NCBI GenBank assembly: GCA_025345505.1
Contig: JANVCC010000064.1
Coordinates: forward strand, 3,609,538-3,673,537
From: Todiramphus chloris collaris
Lineage: Eukaryota > Chordata > Aves > Coraciiformes > Alcedinidae
Length of the DNA: 64,000 nt
Reading direction: 5' to 3'
The position numbers and the translations under genes are program-made. Positions 1 through 11,699 of this stretch are shown here, piece by piece. The notes below the pieces were generated by a model. The model saw only the letters and a program-made list of their open reading frames with translations. It was not told where the DNA came from and made no database searches. Positions within the stretch are counted from its first letter, which is position 1; each line of letters starts with the position of its first letter.

Positions 1-985
1 ATGCCTTGTCCCGATTGCTTTAAAAAACAAACACCTTTTCAGGAAGGGAATCAAGAGAAAGGGGAAACAAATGAAGGTGTGAAATTACAGCACATCACAG
101 CATTCCCCCTCAGCCGAGAACAAAAAGCCAGAGACAGGATGGCAACTGTTAAAAGGTTAACAGGCTGGGCCAGTATATCCCAGTCTCCTTCCCACGGCCT
201 GCTTGAAAAACCTGCAAAAAGGGTGGACCCCAAAAGGTAAAGGCAAAATTAATCTCTAGATTAGCTCGATACTGGTTATTGTGTATAGTACCTTGACATT
301 TCACCTTTACTAGCTTATAACTCCCCCATTTATACTGCCCTACAACTGTGAAACATTTAGTGACGTATTTGTCCTTTGCATGCATGGTACATTCCAACCA
401 AGGCTGATCAGTTAGGACAACATGACAAATGCAATCACACTTCTCCCAAGACTGTGGCACCAAGACCTCTGGTACTCAACAACACGTGCATCCTCTTACA
501 ATCCATGGGATCTGCTTATTTGGGATCAACGAGGACCACTGAAAACACAGCTGTTGTGCTCAGTTTTGTCTCTGCTTTCAGTATATTCTTGGTAGATCTT
601 TGCTATAGATCTCTAGACAATGTAGAAAATGACACCAAGCGAAGAGCTTCGGGGATCCAAAGCTGTAACTACTCCTAAGCTAGACAGAGTGGAAACACCA
701 CCAAAACCCATCATTTAACTGAAATATGCCATTGATGACCTAAAAATGTAAAAATCAATTTAAGTAGCAACCAAAGGCTTCTATGAGCATTATTCTGATC
801 CCTTCACATTTTTGACCAATTCTATCTTTACCTTTTTTTTTAAGGATTGCAGAGCATCTAAGGTTCATATAAATACAGTTCTACTACAGACTAATATTCA
901 TAGCATGCACAGAAATATTTAAGCCATTTCACCAGTATACCACCAGTGAAGAACCAGTTTTACAAGATGCTCTAATTCCACTCAC

Positions 986-1033
986 TCCTCCACATCCATT
1001 ACACTTTCCTTCACAAATGTACAAAGGAAACTG
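986..1033 (-). CDS. Candidate coding exon, furthest downstream of the left-hand minus-strand model
   Basis: A 48-nt segment with strong signals on both sides: the acceptor has a long T/C tract ending in CTGCAG, and the donor is GGA|GTGAGT. Entered with one base carried in, it reads SFLCTFVKESVMDVE and leaves GA, so it joins in phase to the exon at 1217-1354; across that junction a hydrophobic stretch forms (VLSAVCLTLLSFLCTFV), possibly a membrane helix. In phase 0 it is also open and reads QFPLYICEGKCNGCGG, so the frame is not proven. The acceptor is a tandem CAGCAG, which could add or drop one serine. I recognise no family. No exon further downstream in the window fits with confidence. Confidence 0.25.
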
Positions 1034-1216
1034 CTGCAGTTCCAAGAAGAAAAAAACCCCAACCAAATGTAAGCGACAGTCAAGAAGCCTGCTTAATACC
1101 AACTGCTGCACATCCTCTACTCAGTTTGCTCCTTTCTGGTAGCTGATACTTTGAGCTAAAACTGCCTAGGTTTGAACAGTTAAATGCTTGTTTCAAAAAG
1201 ATATAGCAGCACTTAC

Positions 1217-1354
1217 AGGGTTAAACAAACAGCAGAGAGCACAGACAGTCTTCTGTGGCTCTCATCATCATGGAAAGCTCTAGAAGACAGTACTGGATTC
1301 ATTTCATCACCTTTGGGAGCTGCAGCGATGCTGGACAGAAGGCACACTCCAGGT
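1217..1354 (-). CDS. Candidate coding exon, 138 nt, symmetric phase
   Basis: The donor is CCCT|GTAAGT and the acceptor ends TCCACATACAG after a C/T-rich stretch. Only one of three frames is open throughout. It starts with one carried base and ends with two bases, so the exon is 138 nt, a multiple of three, and could be skipped without shifting frame. It encodes 45 full codons and includes the charged run GDEMNPVLSSRAFHDDESHR followed by the start of a hydrophobic segment. An internal ATG (MNPVLSS) in fair context could serve as a start if the upstream exon at 3313-3389 is untranslated leader. No domain is recognised. Good splice sites plus one clean frame make this one of the better minus-strand candidates. 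Confidence 0.3.
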
Positions 1355-2681
1355 CTGTATGTGGACAGTAAAGAGGAAGGGGGGGAAGTGGAGTAGGGAG
1401 GATCACCAGATCATAGGAAACCCTGCTGAATGAAGTATGAGAATCAGGCAGGATCCTCTATGGCTCTCTTCCCCTCCCTTCCCGTTGCTCTCCAATCAGC
1501 AGTTTCAAAGCAAGAGACAGCAAACAACAAGACTATGAGTAAAAAAAGTTCACATTCATAAAGCTGGCCCTAATCTGTCTGAAACTGCAGTAAATTAACA
1601 GCTTGCTCTGACATTTCAGCAAGCAAAGAAAGCAACTGCCAGCAGCATCTGCTACTACAGCAGCTGCCACAAGGACCAGAAGGAAACGGAGCAGCTGTCA
1701 GGTGGGTCTCAAGCCTAAAAGTATATACTGAAAACGACACTCTGTCCCTCACATGCTCCTTCCTCTAAGAAGGAACTCAGCAGCAGCATCTGTTACTGCA
1801 ACAGAAGGCGGCAAGAGATGAGAAAGGAGATTGTCTTGCATAGAGAATATTAGAAATACAGCTTTTCTGAGGTGACTAGCAATTGCACGCACCCTTTTCC
1901 ACTCTTGAAGGGCTGACTGGATGGGTAAACAAGTAAGTCTGAAGGAGTTTCTTAGCCCCTCAAGAATTACTGGCAGGACTGCAGCAGTAATTTAGCTATA
2001 TGCAATTTTCTTCACTGTTGGGTGTTGCTTATGAAAACACACACAAAACACAGGAGCAGAAAGCAAACTGAGGCTCACCATGTGAAACAATGGTTGTCAG
2101 TTACCCAAGCAGCAAAGATACCCATATAATACAAACTTCTCCCTTAACAAGGCAAACTCCTTATTAGTCACTCAATTCAAGCAAAGGCAGGTGACAAGAA
2201 CACAAAGAGTTATGGTTTTCTAACAGAACACTCAAGGCGCACGATTCCCAAGGTTCACATCGGTTTTCTGCAGGCATTTCTTAATGTAACAGTTGATAAT
2301 CCACCTCCAAACACTCAGGGAACTTCAGCCAAACTCACAGAAGTTGCTAGAGTCTACTCCGTGTCCCCATCTTCCTTTCAGTTAATACCACAGAAATAGA
2401 ATGGTGAGTCACTGAACTGACATATACACCCAGGGCTGGTTCTGAGGAGAGCTTCCGGCACCTCTTCCTTCTCTAGCATTCTTCAAAGGAGCTTTAAAGT
2501 TCAAAATCACTGGATGTGATCCAGATATCACTACAAGCAACAAAACCTCTCGTCAGCTCTATCAGACCCAGCAGAACGTTTCAAAGCACAGGTGAAGTCC
2601 ACACCTATTCTTGACCATTTGTTTTAAGTGACACAAGTAAGAGACTGGCAGTTATTGTTAAACATACTATAGTCTTCTCAC

Positions 2682-2755
2682 CTCCAAACAGTTCACACTG
2701 CTGAGGAGTGTTGTAGGAGAGAATGTGGCAAAACTCTTTCCAGACAGCGCAGGAT
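2682..2755 (-). CDS. Weak candidate exon with good donor, poor acceptor
   Basis: The donor GGAG|GTGAGA is strong and the frame before it reads WKEFCHILSYNTPQQCELFG. The acceptor (AAGGCAG) lacks a pyrimidine tract, and the phase left (one base) does not fit the exon at 1217-1354. It may be an alternative exon or chance. Confidence 0.12.
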
Positions 2756-3105
2756 CTGCCTTCATGTTCTCCCCCCCTCCAAAAAAAAATGTGCAATATC
2801 TTTTTCTAACCAGCTCCAGTCTGTATTTTTTGTATCAAAGTCTCAGACAAGAATCTGCTACTTCTACTGTAGTGATTTCCTGATCTCCACTCTGCTTCCA
2901 ACATGAGCTCCACTTCCCGATTGTCCTGTTCGTATTGGCCTTCGCATAACTTACAGCAAATAGTTTACTTCCTTTCTCCTCCAAAAAAATACTGCAAGTT
3001 AAAAAGAAAACCTTACAACTTACAGGACCTACTGCTATCACTCTAGAAGATTTGCTGACACTGTTACATTACACCGTTCACTTTTTATCTCAAAGGTCTT
3101 CACAG

Positions 3106-3303
3106 CTATGCACAGCATGGCACAGTTAAATTTAACTGCTCAAAATTCCAGCTTGCATTTTTTATCTGTAACTTTGGTGGTTTGAGCTTTATTAAGCCAG
3201 GCAGCTCTTCAGGCTTTTTTCCACCGTATCTGACATAGACCAGAATAACTAACAGGGCAATGAACGCTGCCATCATGCGTGTTGTGGGCATACAGTCATA
3301 CAT
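3106..3303 (-). CDS. Small open frame with one predicted membrane segment
   Basis: ATG to TAG, 65 codons. The start reads MYDCMPTTRMM, followed by a hydrophobic run (residues about 11-25, AAFIALLVILVYVRY) and a basic, proline-containing tail (GGKKPEELPGLIKLKPPKLQ) with one NAS glycosylation-type site. The frame begins a few bases inside the intron that would follow the splice-flanked segment at 3313-3389, so it would only be read from an unspliced or alternatively spliced minus-strand RNA. I know of no matching microprotein; known SMIM-type proteins I compared from memory do not match. A chance frame of this length is quite possible. Confidence 0.15.
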   Translation of the reverse strand: MYDCMPTTRMMAAFIALLVILVYVRYGGKKPEELPGLIKLKPPKLQIKNASWNFEQLNLTVPCCA

Positions 3304-3312
3304 GGGGCTTAC

Positions 3313-3389
3313 CAACAACCAGTTCTTGCTTGCTTAAGACATCATGGGCCTTTCCTCCTCAGATGTTGCCATAGAAACCTCAAATTATG
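3313..3389 (-). other. Candidate non-coding (leader) exon
   Basis: A 77-nt segment with an excellent acceptor (CCTTTTTTCTGTTCCCCTAT then AG) and a good donor (TTG|GTAAGC). All three frames contain a stop, so it cannot be internal coding sequence. It contains a short ATG frame (MATSEEERPMMS, then stop) and an RFX-type X-box at 3365-3379. It could be a 5' leader exon for an alternative transcript starting translation in the exon at 1217-1354. Confidence 0.25.
3365..3379 (+). promoter_or_regulatory. RFX X-box-like motif
   Basis: GTTGCCATAGAAACC differs at one position from the inverted-repeat X-box GTTGCCATGGAAAC bound by RFX factors. It lies inside the putative leader exon 3313-3389. Binding is inferred from the motif only. 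Confidence 0.3.
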
Positions 3390-4609
3390 TCTATAGGGGA
3401 ACAGAAAAAAGGTTTCCTAAGGTATGGATGAAATAGCACCATGGAAACAAGCCTAGACTGTCAGAAGAGAGGAAGGGGAGGAGGGTCTGTGTGGAAAGAC
3501 ATCAAGATCATCATCTAAATATGCTTAACAGGTTAAGCTGTCATTCACAACTGGCATTGAGACCTAATGCCATGGCGTAAGAACTCCTGGCATCCTTCAG
3601 AACAGATGTCAGACAGTGACTGCAGTGCCTACAGGCACTGGAGATGGACAGATATCACTTTATATGGTTACAATTCGCTACACCACTACTACACCTAGGA
3701 GCCAGCCACTGCAACCTGGCGTAATTAAACATGACCCAAGCTAAGCCAGGTTAGGGTAGGCCCATAAATTCTCACACACGCACAACTCCTGACTGTTCTC
3801 AACCTTACATATCCGGCAGCCTGCTCCAAAATACTGAGACATTGCTGGTAAGTTTGTCTAAAAATATCACCAGAACAACCTCTTTTTCAGAAGATATTTC
3901 TTCTTTGAGGCAATGCTGGGAGTGCAGATTCCTGAACAAGCACCATGTAATGCAAAAAACCTTCTGGAAATTCCCGTTTTCTTCACAAGACAGAAAACTA
4001 AACCATAGTAATGCACATTATTGTTGCATCGTGCTGTAGTCTCTGAGGCTGAGCATCAGCTACCCTAAACAACTACATCCACAGCAGTTACCCCGAGTGC
4101 TCCCTCTATAGTACTCTCAGGTCAACATTCTACCTCTTGTAAATGGTTTCAATTGATCAGAAGAGCCAACGAGTGAAATCTGATCCAGAATCAGCACATG
4201 CTAGAGTCGACTAACCTCACTCAAATTATTTAATGCTGTTTATTTTCAAGTAGCTGAGCAGCTGGTTATCTGCACCTCCAGTCCCTAGCTGAACAGGAAC
4301 GCCATCTCTGTCAATACCCATTCCATTCATTAAGCTGTGGTGAGGATAAATGAAACACAGGAAACATTCAACAAACACAATAGTGTCTCTTCCGAAAAAA
4401 AAAAAAAACCAACCCAAAACAAAACAACCCAACATTTTTTTCCAGCATCTGGTCTTGCCACTGATTTGGGAACAAGTGTTTTTTGCAGACTTAAAGGGAC
4501 AGAGTTTACAGTCTCTGCCTTTTTCTCTTCGGTCTTTTGTTTGCTGCTTGGGATTTTTCCCCCTCCCCACTCTGCTTCCCTTTTCCATTCTCTCTCAGGT
4601 TATATTTAC

Positions 4610-4704
4610 CTGAAAAGAACTCGGTACTCAACCATCGTTTTGGAAATCCACACTGTTTCATCCAGCTGCAGCTGACAACCCTGAACTTGGGAAATACTGG
4701 CCAA
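4610..4704 (-). CDS. Candidate coding exon, 95 nt
   Basis: The acceptor is GGCCGTGTGTTTAG and the donor TTTTCAG|GTAAAT. Entered in phase 0 it reads LASISQVQGCQLQLDETVWI followed by SKTMVEYRVLF, and it leaves two bases (AG), which suits the exon at 1217-1354. A second frame across this interval is open as well, so the frame choice rests on phase matching with neighbours. No family recognised. Confidence 0.22.
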
Positions 4705-4999
4705 CTAAACACACGGCCAGGCCAGTCCACACTCAAACTATTCCTCTTTCTCAGTAACTTCATGTCAGACGAGACTTTTCTCTAAGACCAGCATTCAAAG
4801 GCACAGATAATATCCTGCCCCCAGTTTTGCCAACTGCTATTTCATGGGTTTGCAACCTTACACCACAACCCTCAAACTTCTTCCTGCCCCGCTTGATTCC
4901 ACGTTCCCCTCGCTGCTTGCCAAAACAGAACTCATCTTTCAGCAAACGCCGTTTTCTAAAGCACCTCTCCAGCTCTTACAACAGGTCTGCTATTTATAG

Positions 5000-6900
5000 C
5001 CAACAAATTCTGCCCTCTCGACTGCAGACTGTTAAATCAAACCCACAGGGGGAAAAAAGGCATCACAAACTAAAAAGCCAAATTTCAGTTCACTGGAACA
5101 GAGCCATTAAAACTCAACCATTACATAAATTGGGTCTCTTTGGAGCTCAGAATTGGCTTTCACCATATGCCTACGAAGGGAATCAAAGCTGAGCTTTGGG
5201 CGAAAGGTTAGCACTGTCACAGCAAAAACTAGACTCGAGGTAACGGTCCAAAGTAATTAATTTCTGGAGCCTTCCGTTTCATTCAGATAAACAATTTTAA
5301 TAGGGAGTTGGCGAAATGAACAGGAACAAACACGTACATCAAGAAAAAGCAGTTTTAAGTAAACACCTTCCAAATCAAACTACGCTGTGTAGAGCTTCAA
5401 TAGACACCTGTAGTCCTCTAACAACCACTCTCTCGCATCTCAAAAGCATAAACATGTCTTGCTTATCTGGGGCTGCCAATCACACAGTTACTGGGATTGT
5501 ATAAATAGGCACAAGAGATATCAGCGTTGTGCAGGCTGATGCTGAAAAACACTCAGTCCTTGGGCTCCTGTGCTTCTCATCACCACTAATACAAGTTACA
5601 GAAACCGTTTCTACAGCTCATAAATTGTGAATATCTTCTGAATTCATCTCAGAGCTGTTTGGGTGGTAGCAGCATCAAGCAGTTCTGCTTCTCCATAATG
5701 GGACAACTGGACTTCACAGCTTGTTTGTAGCATCTTAATGGCTTAATTATATGGCATTATCACCAGGAAGGGGGCAGTTTACAACTACAAGAAGTGGGAC
5801 ATAGTCCACAGGTTTGCAGGAACTCCCTTCAAGGGTGCATTTCCAACAGATTTACTACGACCACTGAAGAGAATTACCTTCACCCACTACTCGAGTGTTT
5901 ATTGGTTCTATTCTCAAGCAATCTTCTTCAAACTGCCTACATTGTTTTCTGCCTCATCTCACTTCATTACTTCCATTTCTTTCTGATTCCAATGCCTCTT
6001 TTGTTGCTCAAAATACAGAAGCTGACAAATCCCCTCCCCCCTTTTAGTAGAGGCCTTTTGCTGTTTTTTTTTTTTTAATGGGATCACTCCTTAATCCAAA
6101 ACACCCAAGCAGGTGTAGGAGTTCCTGACTACATTTCCTTCTCAGGAAAGAGTTCCAGTAAGGCAGAATAATCAGCTGAATTAAATCCCCAAGGAAAAAA
6201 AAAAATACATACTATCTCAGGAATTCTGCTTACAATTCAAGAGTAGTAAAGAAAGGAACAACATACAGTAATGATTAGCGAGTTATTCAGAGCTTCACTA
6301 GGAAACACACAGATGGCACACAGACAGTCAAAAGCTACACAAACATTTTATGACATTTTGGAAGCAGCACATTTGGATTTGAATACGCCAAGCTGATTCT
6401 CAGAGCAGTTTACTCGCCATCAATAAAACACTACCCCATTTATTTTCATATTTAAACACAGATGCAGAACATATTGTTGAGCGTGCTCATAGTAAAACTA
6501 TTAACATGGATTTGCAATGTTGCTGTGATCAGTTTTCTGCTCCCTTTTGAGTCTGGAAGGAGACTGAAGCCAATGGAAACAGAAAAGCAGTAAGTAAACC
6601 CATGAAAAGAATACTTAAAGGAACAGACCCCTCCAGAAACTTTTCTTTCTCCTGGCTCATGGAAGTAGTCAATGAAGTGACCTTCAGCATCTGAAAATTC
6701 TTAAGGAAACAAGTCCAACCATCTTGCACTTTCTCTATCCACCACAGAAATCAGAGATGAGATGTTTGCCTCTCTCACGCTTCCCAAACCACACAGCATA
6801 TTAAGATGCCCAATTCCCATTTTTCAAACAGATTCAAATCCTCTCCAGCAGTTTGGTAGTCAAACTGCTTCAGCAGAGTCCTGCTCCACTGCAGCAATAC
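5000..6900. other. No supported gene; simple-sequence runs
   Basis: A/C-rich sequence with a 13-T run at 6064-6076 and scattered frames below 125 codons on both strands, none with convincing splice signals. A minus-strand TATAAATAG lies at about 4990-5000 without other promoter marks. Confidence 0.5.
5476..5508 (+). promoter_or_regulatory. CCAAT box and TATA box pair, plus orientation
   Basis: CCAATCA at 5476-5482 and TATAAATAG at 5500-5508 lie on the plus strand. The spacing is shorter than the usual CCAAT-to-TATA distance, and the direction is against the inferred transcription of this half of the window. It could be a minor promoter, an enhancer fragment or chance. Confidence 0.18.
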
Positions 6901-6947
6901 TGCTCAGGAGTACTGTTACACTCTTGTCCCAAATCTGGATTCCTTAC

Positions 6948-6999
6948 CTGATGTTCAAAAACCAATCTACACAGTTGAGACACTTCTTCTATTCCAGCT
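6948..6999 (-). CDS. Candidate coding exon, 52 nt
   Basis: Both signals are near consensus: acceptor ACTCTTTTCTGTGCAG and donor CAG|GTAAGG. Two frames contain stops. The third, entered with one carried base, reads AGIEEVSQLCRLVFEHQ and ends in phase 0. That fits the two bases left by the exon at 8638-8666 upstream and the phase-0 entry of the exon at 4610-4704 downstream. The sequence looks like an amphipathic helix, but I recognise no family. The splice-site pair is among the best in the window. Confidence 0.3.
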
Positions 7000-7355
7000 C
7001 TGCACAGAAAAGAGTACTAGGCAGTAATTCAGAAAGCTAACACATCTTCTGAGGAACAATGTGGGTCTTATACACAAAATGACAACGAAGAAGAAACGAC
7101 AATAAAGTTAGTGATTGCTCAGTCACTGTCACTCCTACCTTTACGTATGAAAACAGGTCACCCTTCTCTTCTCTGAGCATCTGTTATCCCTGTTTGAGAT
7201 CAGTGTGGCACCCACCTCATCACTTACACAAGCCCACCTTCTCACAACTATCAAATATTTGTGACTTAAACCTTCCCTTTCAACAGAGCCCCAAGATGCT
7301 AATGTGTGCTTATTAAGTGAAAGCCATTTCACTAGTTTTATTAGTGGGGATTTAC

Positions 7356-7393
7356 CTTGTAAAACAGGGGAAGCAGAGCTAGTAGCCTTGCAG
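7356..7393 (-). CDS. Weak candidate mini-exon
   Basis: A 38-nt segment with a very good acceptor (CAATTCCTTGCTCTTGTGGC then AG) and donor AAG|GTAAAT. Two frames are open (CKATSSASPVLQ or ARLLALLPLFYK). Neither exit phase fits the exon at 6948-6999, so if real it belongs to another isoform. Confidence 0.12.
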
Positions 7394-8637
7394 CTGCCAC
7401 AAGAGCAAGGAATTGGACACGGACGTATGAATTTGCCAAATTTCTCAAGCAATCTTAGGTTGCAAAAACCCCAGAAACATCTGTTCCACACCCGTAGTGC
7501 AGGAAGGGGCACAATCGTCCCGTCACCGCTGTTCAGCTTCAGGAGGCCATGACCCAGGAGATGCCAACTGCCAGACCACTGCTACAACCCCAGCCTGTGC
7601 TGATCTACTGGCAGCCCTCCTTCGTAGTTACGTCAGGGGTCGCAAAGCCTCAGTTACTCCTATGCCCCTGACAGCCCCTTGAATCACACATTATATACTC
7701 CTATAGGAAGTTTCATCAAATCAAAGAAGGAGAGAGAATAAGCTTTCCTGTGGACAGAGCTTACAAGTTTTGGCCTCAAGCAATCTCATCTCCTTGTCTG
7801 TTCACCCTTCAGGGTGAAGGGAAGTCTCCAGAAGGAGAAGGGCACAAGCAAGCAGATCATTTCAGTTATAATTGCACTTGACATTTGAATTATAGCCCAG
7901 AATAATTTTATTTAGGCATTCACTAAGTAGCAGGAGAGGGGGGAACAACCAAAAAAAACCCAACACATCAATAAACACCAAAGAAGAACAGGACAGACTG
8001 ACATCAGGGCAGTGTTAAATTCCTTAGATGCCTACACTCTGGAAAAAGCTCATGAATGGGGAGAAGGAAAGCTACAAAACCAGCATAAAACCCCTGCTTA
8101 AAAACAAGCAGATTGAAGCAGCCACCGCAGGACCTCATAGTAACAAGTGAATAAAAACCAAGCTGCATTTAGAAATGAAGAGAGGACTAGTCACTGCCCC
8201 ACGTGGGGTAGGAATGTTTTTCAAGGGCCTGGGATTTGAGTCCCAGTACTTCAGGACATCAGCTACAACAAAAGGATCTCCACAGCACATTTTAAACATC
8301 AAAAAGGTTGCATTTGTGCACATATAGTGCCCAAGAAATGCAGCCATTCTAAACCATTCTACTTCCTAGGGTTTAAACTGAGACCATCTTGAGCCATCTC
8401 CCTTTTCACACCCAAATTTAAGCAGCTTTGTTTGCTATTAGCTGACTACAGTAAGCCAAGGGAAATGGCCAACTTGGGAACAGCACCAGGCCCCTTTTAA
8501 AAAAAAAATTATTTTGCCTTCTAAGACAAGACCTGCAGAACAAAACAGCATCACTTGGTCCTTCTCTGGAAGGCTCTAAACACCCACTTGGTGCTTCCCA
8601 GCCAACAAGGTTCTGTTGGTAATGCCACCTAGCTTAC

Positions 8638-8666
8638 TCTGGTCTCTCAATTCCCACAACTAACAG
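8638..8666 (-). CDS. Candidate mini-exon, 29 nt
   Basis: The acceptor is TTGTCTCCTCCTTTAG (very good) and the donor AGA|GTAAGC. Only the phase-0 frame is open (LLVVGIERP, leaving GA). It accepts the phase-0 exit of the 23-nt segment at 11623-11645 and donates two bases to the exon at 6948-6999. Segments this short arise easily by chance. Confidence 0.18.
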
Positions 8667-9837
8667 CTAAAGGAGGAGACAATGAATGAAAAGATGTGGT
8701 TACATAAAAGCACAGGCTTGTAGCAAGATGGAAAGCCCTGCAAGACCGCATTAAAAAGCAAATCACTCTAGGCAGAAATTCTTAGCTGGCATAAAGTGGA
8801 CTAGCTCCATTGATTGCAACAGAGCGGCATCAGCTAGTATGGAGCAGTGGGGAGCCTGGATTTATGTCCATCAGCTGCAATCCATATCATCTGTGCTCTG
8901 GTATCAAGAGTATTCCACAGGGAGAGAAAACAAACAAAGCCACACAACACTCGGGCGTGTAAACCACTATTGAGATTTAAAAGCTCATTTTGATTTCCTT
9001 TTCCAGTCAAACTCCAGAAAATTCCTCTAGCCCATCTCCCCCCTTCACATGTACAGGGATACGATCTAAACAAGAACAAAACTCTTACTTGCACAGGATT
9101 AGAGACAAGGAGCTCCTGTAGATTCCAGAGGCCCATGTCTTCAATTTACCTACTCAGAAAAGATAAGCCCGTCCTCAAAGATACCTTAAGAGGCAGAAGG
9201 CTTACCAGCACCCGTCAGACACACAGCTGGCCTGCCTGCTTTCTCTGTCCACAAAGGCTTCAAGGGCTTGGAATGGGAGCACAAATACCATGGAGCTCCC
9301 TAAGGGTTTGTCAGCTCAGGGGCAGCACTTGGTACAGATGGACAGCAATATTCCAGACTATAGCACTGCACAAACAGCTCAAAAGCAGTCAAAACACAGG
9401 AGTACCGAGTGATGTCCTAGCAGGGCAAAGCCTGAAACATTCCCAGCCGTCCAAAGGTAAAAGCTTTAGGAACACTGCTCTGTTTTGCTCTCTGACAGCT
9501 TTGCTAAATGACAGACCAGATACAGTTGCCTTTGTACCCCAAGGTCTCATTAAAATAAAATGAGGAGCTTCTCTCAGGCTATCAGTGTAGCCCAGAGCCT
9601 CTGTACACACTAGTCATTTTTTCTTTTCTCTGCCTTGTGACACAAGGGGGATATAAGTCTTTCAACAGACTGCTGTAATACTAAACAATTAGATTTTTTC
9701 CCCCCTTTCTATCTAGCCTAGATCCCCAAAGCTTTCTCTGGCAAAGGCAAGGAAGAGCAGATGTTCAGTTCAGATCAGACCCAAAGACAAATGTGACATA
9801 TTGGTTTCCCTATTGTGTCAGAGAAAGCCTAGAGATT

Positions 9838-9973
9838 AAAACAAAAACAAAAAATAAAACAAAACCACAAAAAAACCCCACACATTAAAAAAAAAAAAAA
9901 AAAACAGTATGACAAAAATTTGGTAACTGATTCTTCAGATTTAGGAAAAAAAAAGTATATACATATATATATA
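9838..9973. repeat. A-rich low-complexity tract with an AT microsatellite
   Basis: An A/C-rich stretch leads into 18 uninterrupted A at 9887-9904; about 50 bases later comes an alternating TA run (about 9955-9973). It could be the decayed tail of a retroposed copy, but no body is recognisable upstream. Confidence 0.6.
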
Positions 9974-11118
9974 CCCACTGGAAACTGGCCAAATTTGCCA
10001 CCAAGTAGAAAACATGGCAGAACCAAGTAATTTGGCTACAAAAATTCCCTTGGCCTGCGGAACTTTTGTTTCCAGTCTGCTGATTTTATCTTGCCAACCA
10101 CTCATAAGACTTCAAAATCAAAGTGAGAGACAGTGGTTAATTATTGGGTACCACAGAGCTACGAAAAGCTCAATCTTACAACGAGAAAGAAAACTATTAG
10201 AAGAAAGAAAATTCAGGAAAAGTAGGGGAGAAATTGATAAGTTAGGCTAAAATAAAAAATTCATGTGTACATCTTGGCTGGATGACAGCTGCAGTGACTC
10301 ATGACAAAATACTGCACAGCCAACAAAACCGTTTAAAGAGGTCTCCAGAGTGTGAAGCAAAGAATAGTGGGATAAAAATGAACCGAGACAATTATGTGGC
10401 TGTTTCAGTCATAACACACTGGAACTTGAGGGTGAAAAGGTAGGCGAGGGGTGTGGGTTGAAGCACCAATAAGGATTAAGGCCATCCTGTAAAACTCCCA
10501 TCCAGAAACAAGTCTGCAGTTTCCAGCCCGATGATCTGAAACAGATTATTCTGTAACCATTTCCCAGCACAAAGGGTGGAACTGATTACAGAAAGAAGCT
10601 GTCTTTCCCCATGCCCTTCATCAGGGCTGGACTAGTCATAAAAAATAAAGCCTAAAAAGCACTGAGGCCATAAGATACACGCAGTGCTAGAGCAAAGCAT
10701 CACCACTGAAAGGCAACAGCCAACCCAGGCTGAGCCTAACAGAGCTCTCATTTCTTCCTCTGTAATTTTAAGGTTGAAAGTCTAGAACTAGTAGCATAAA
10801 ATGGGTTTGCATCTAGCAGGCAAACACAGACCAAACAAAAGCAGGTTGGAAGTGTGAGCAAAGGTGTGCCTGGAGAAAGGACAGCTGAAGAAACTGGAAG
10901 TACAACTGAGCAGAGGAAGAGAGCAGGCAGCAGCCAGGTCACAGAAACAGTTTTGGCTAGTTACTCCTCCTGTTTGCCAACACATTACTTAAGCCTTTCA
11001 GCACAGGAGAAGGATGTCTGCATGAGGGCCGCCTGCCTTACACTAAGGGAATAAGAAATACTGATACAGTTCAGTTCTGTTCCACGAGGAAAGTTTTCAG
11101 AGAAACCCAGACTTCAGC

Positions 11119-11178
11119 AGGAGGGTGGGACTGGCTCACCTCCAGAGGTCCCTTCAAACCCCTACCATTCTGTGACTC
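11119..11178 (+). mobile_element. CR1 LINE, 3' end fragment (avian type)
   Basis: The stretch GAGGGTGGGACTGGCTCACC, then TCCAGAGGTCCCTTCAAACC, then CCTACCATTCTGTGACTC, follows the terminal part of avian CR1 elements almost base for base, including the short ATTCTGTGA-type end repeat. The copy is severely 5'-truncated, as most CR1 copies are, and in plus orientation. A few dozen bases upstream may belong to it too. No coding part is left. This is the best single indication that the host is a bird. Confidence 0.8.
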
Positions 11179-11622
11179 AAGTCTGATTGTTTCTCTGCTT
11201 GCACTATTTCCTGGACACAGAGCTATTTTAGCATCACAGAGACCCTGTGCATCTCATCACACCAACTCCAGCACCAGGTCTTAGCCTGCCTAAGCACTAC
11301 CAAAAATACACTCAGTGTCCTTCCAAGTCTTCCAGTCACTGCTCCAAGGCCACAGTCCCCAAAGCACATCATCATCATCACCACCATGTATAACCCAGAC
11401 ATTGCAGGCTGCACCACAAAATACTACCTTGGTGAATCTTTCCTAGACTCATGCCATAGAAAATTTGGCATGTAAAGCACAGGCACTCAAAGACTGTGTC
11501 CAAGCATAGAGGCAGATTCTGCTGTTTGACACGTACATGACAAGAGATAGAACCGATCAATTTTCACAGCCAGACGTGTACACGGTGCCATCCAAGCAGT
11601 ACCCATGTGGTACACAGTGTAC

Positions 11623-11645
11623 CTTGAACTGAAAATCCTTAGGAC
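11623..11645 (-). CDS. Candidate micro-exon (or start of a terminal exon)
   Basis: The acceptor GTCAAACCTTTTCAG is good. With two bases carried in, the frame reads PKDFQFK up to the donor AAG|GTACAC, a 23-nt micro-exon leaving phase 0. Read on without splicing, the same frame continues VHCVPHGYCLDGTVYTSGCE and stops at 11557-11559, which would make it a last coding exon. The one base left by the exon at 14872-15097 completes a glycine codon here in either case. No polyadenylation signal is seen close behind the stop, which mildly favours the micro-exon reading. Confidence 0.18.
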
Positions 11646-11699
11646 CTGAAAAGGTTTGACCAACAAATCTGCACCTGTAGATAACAACCGAGTGATAAC

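Noticed and set aside
149-463. Minus-strand frame of 104 codons (KDKYVTKCFTVVGQYKWGSY)
   Set aside because: Only a moderate acceptor and a weak donor, and the phase does not fit the exon at 986-1033; kept out as probable chance.
730-800. C/D-box snoRNA-like spacing (TGATGAC ... CTGA)
   Set aside because: No terminal stem and no convincing internal boxes.
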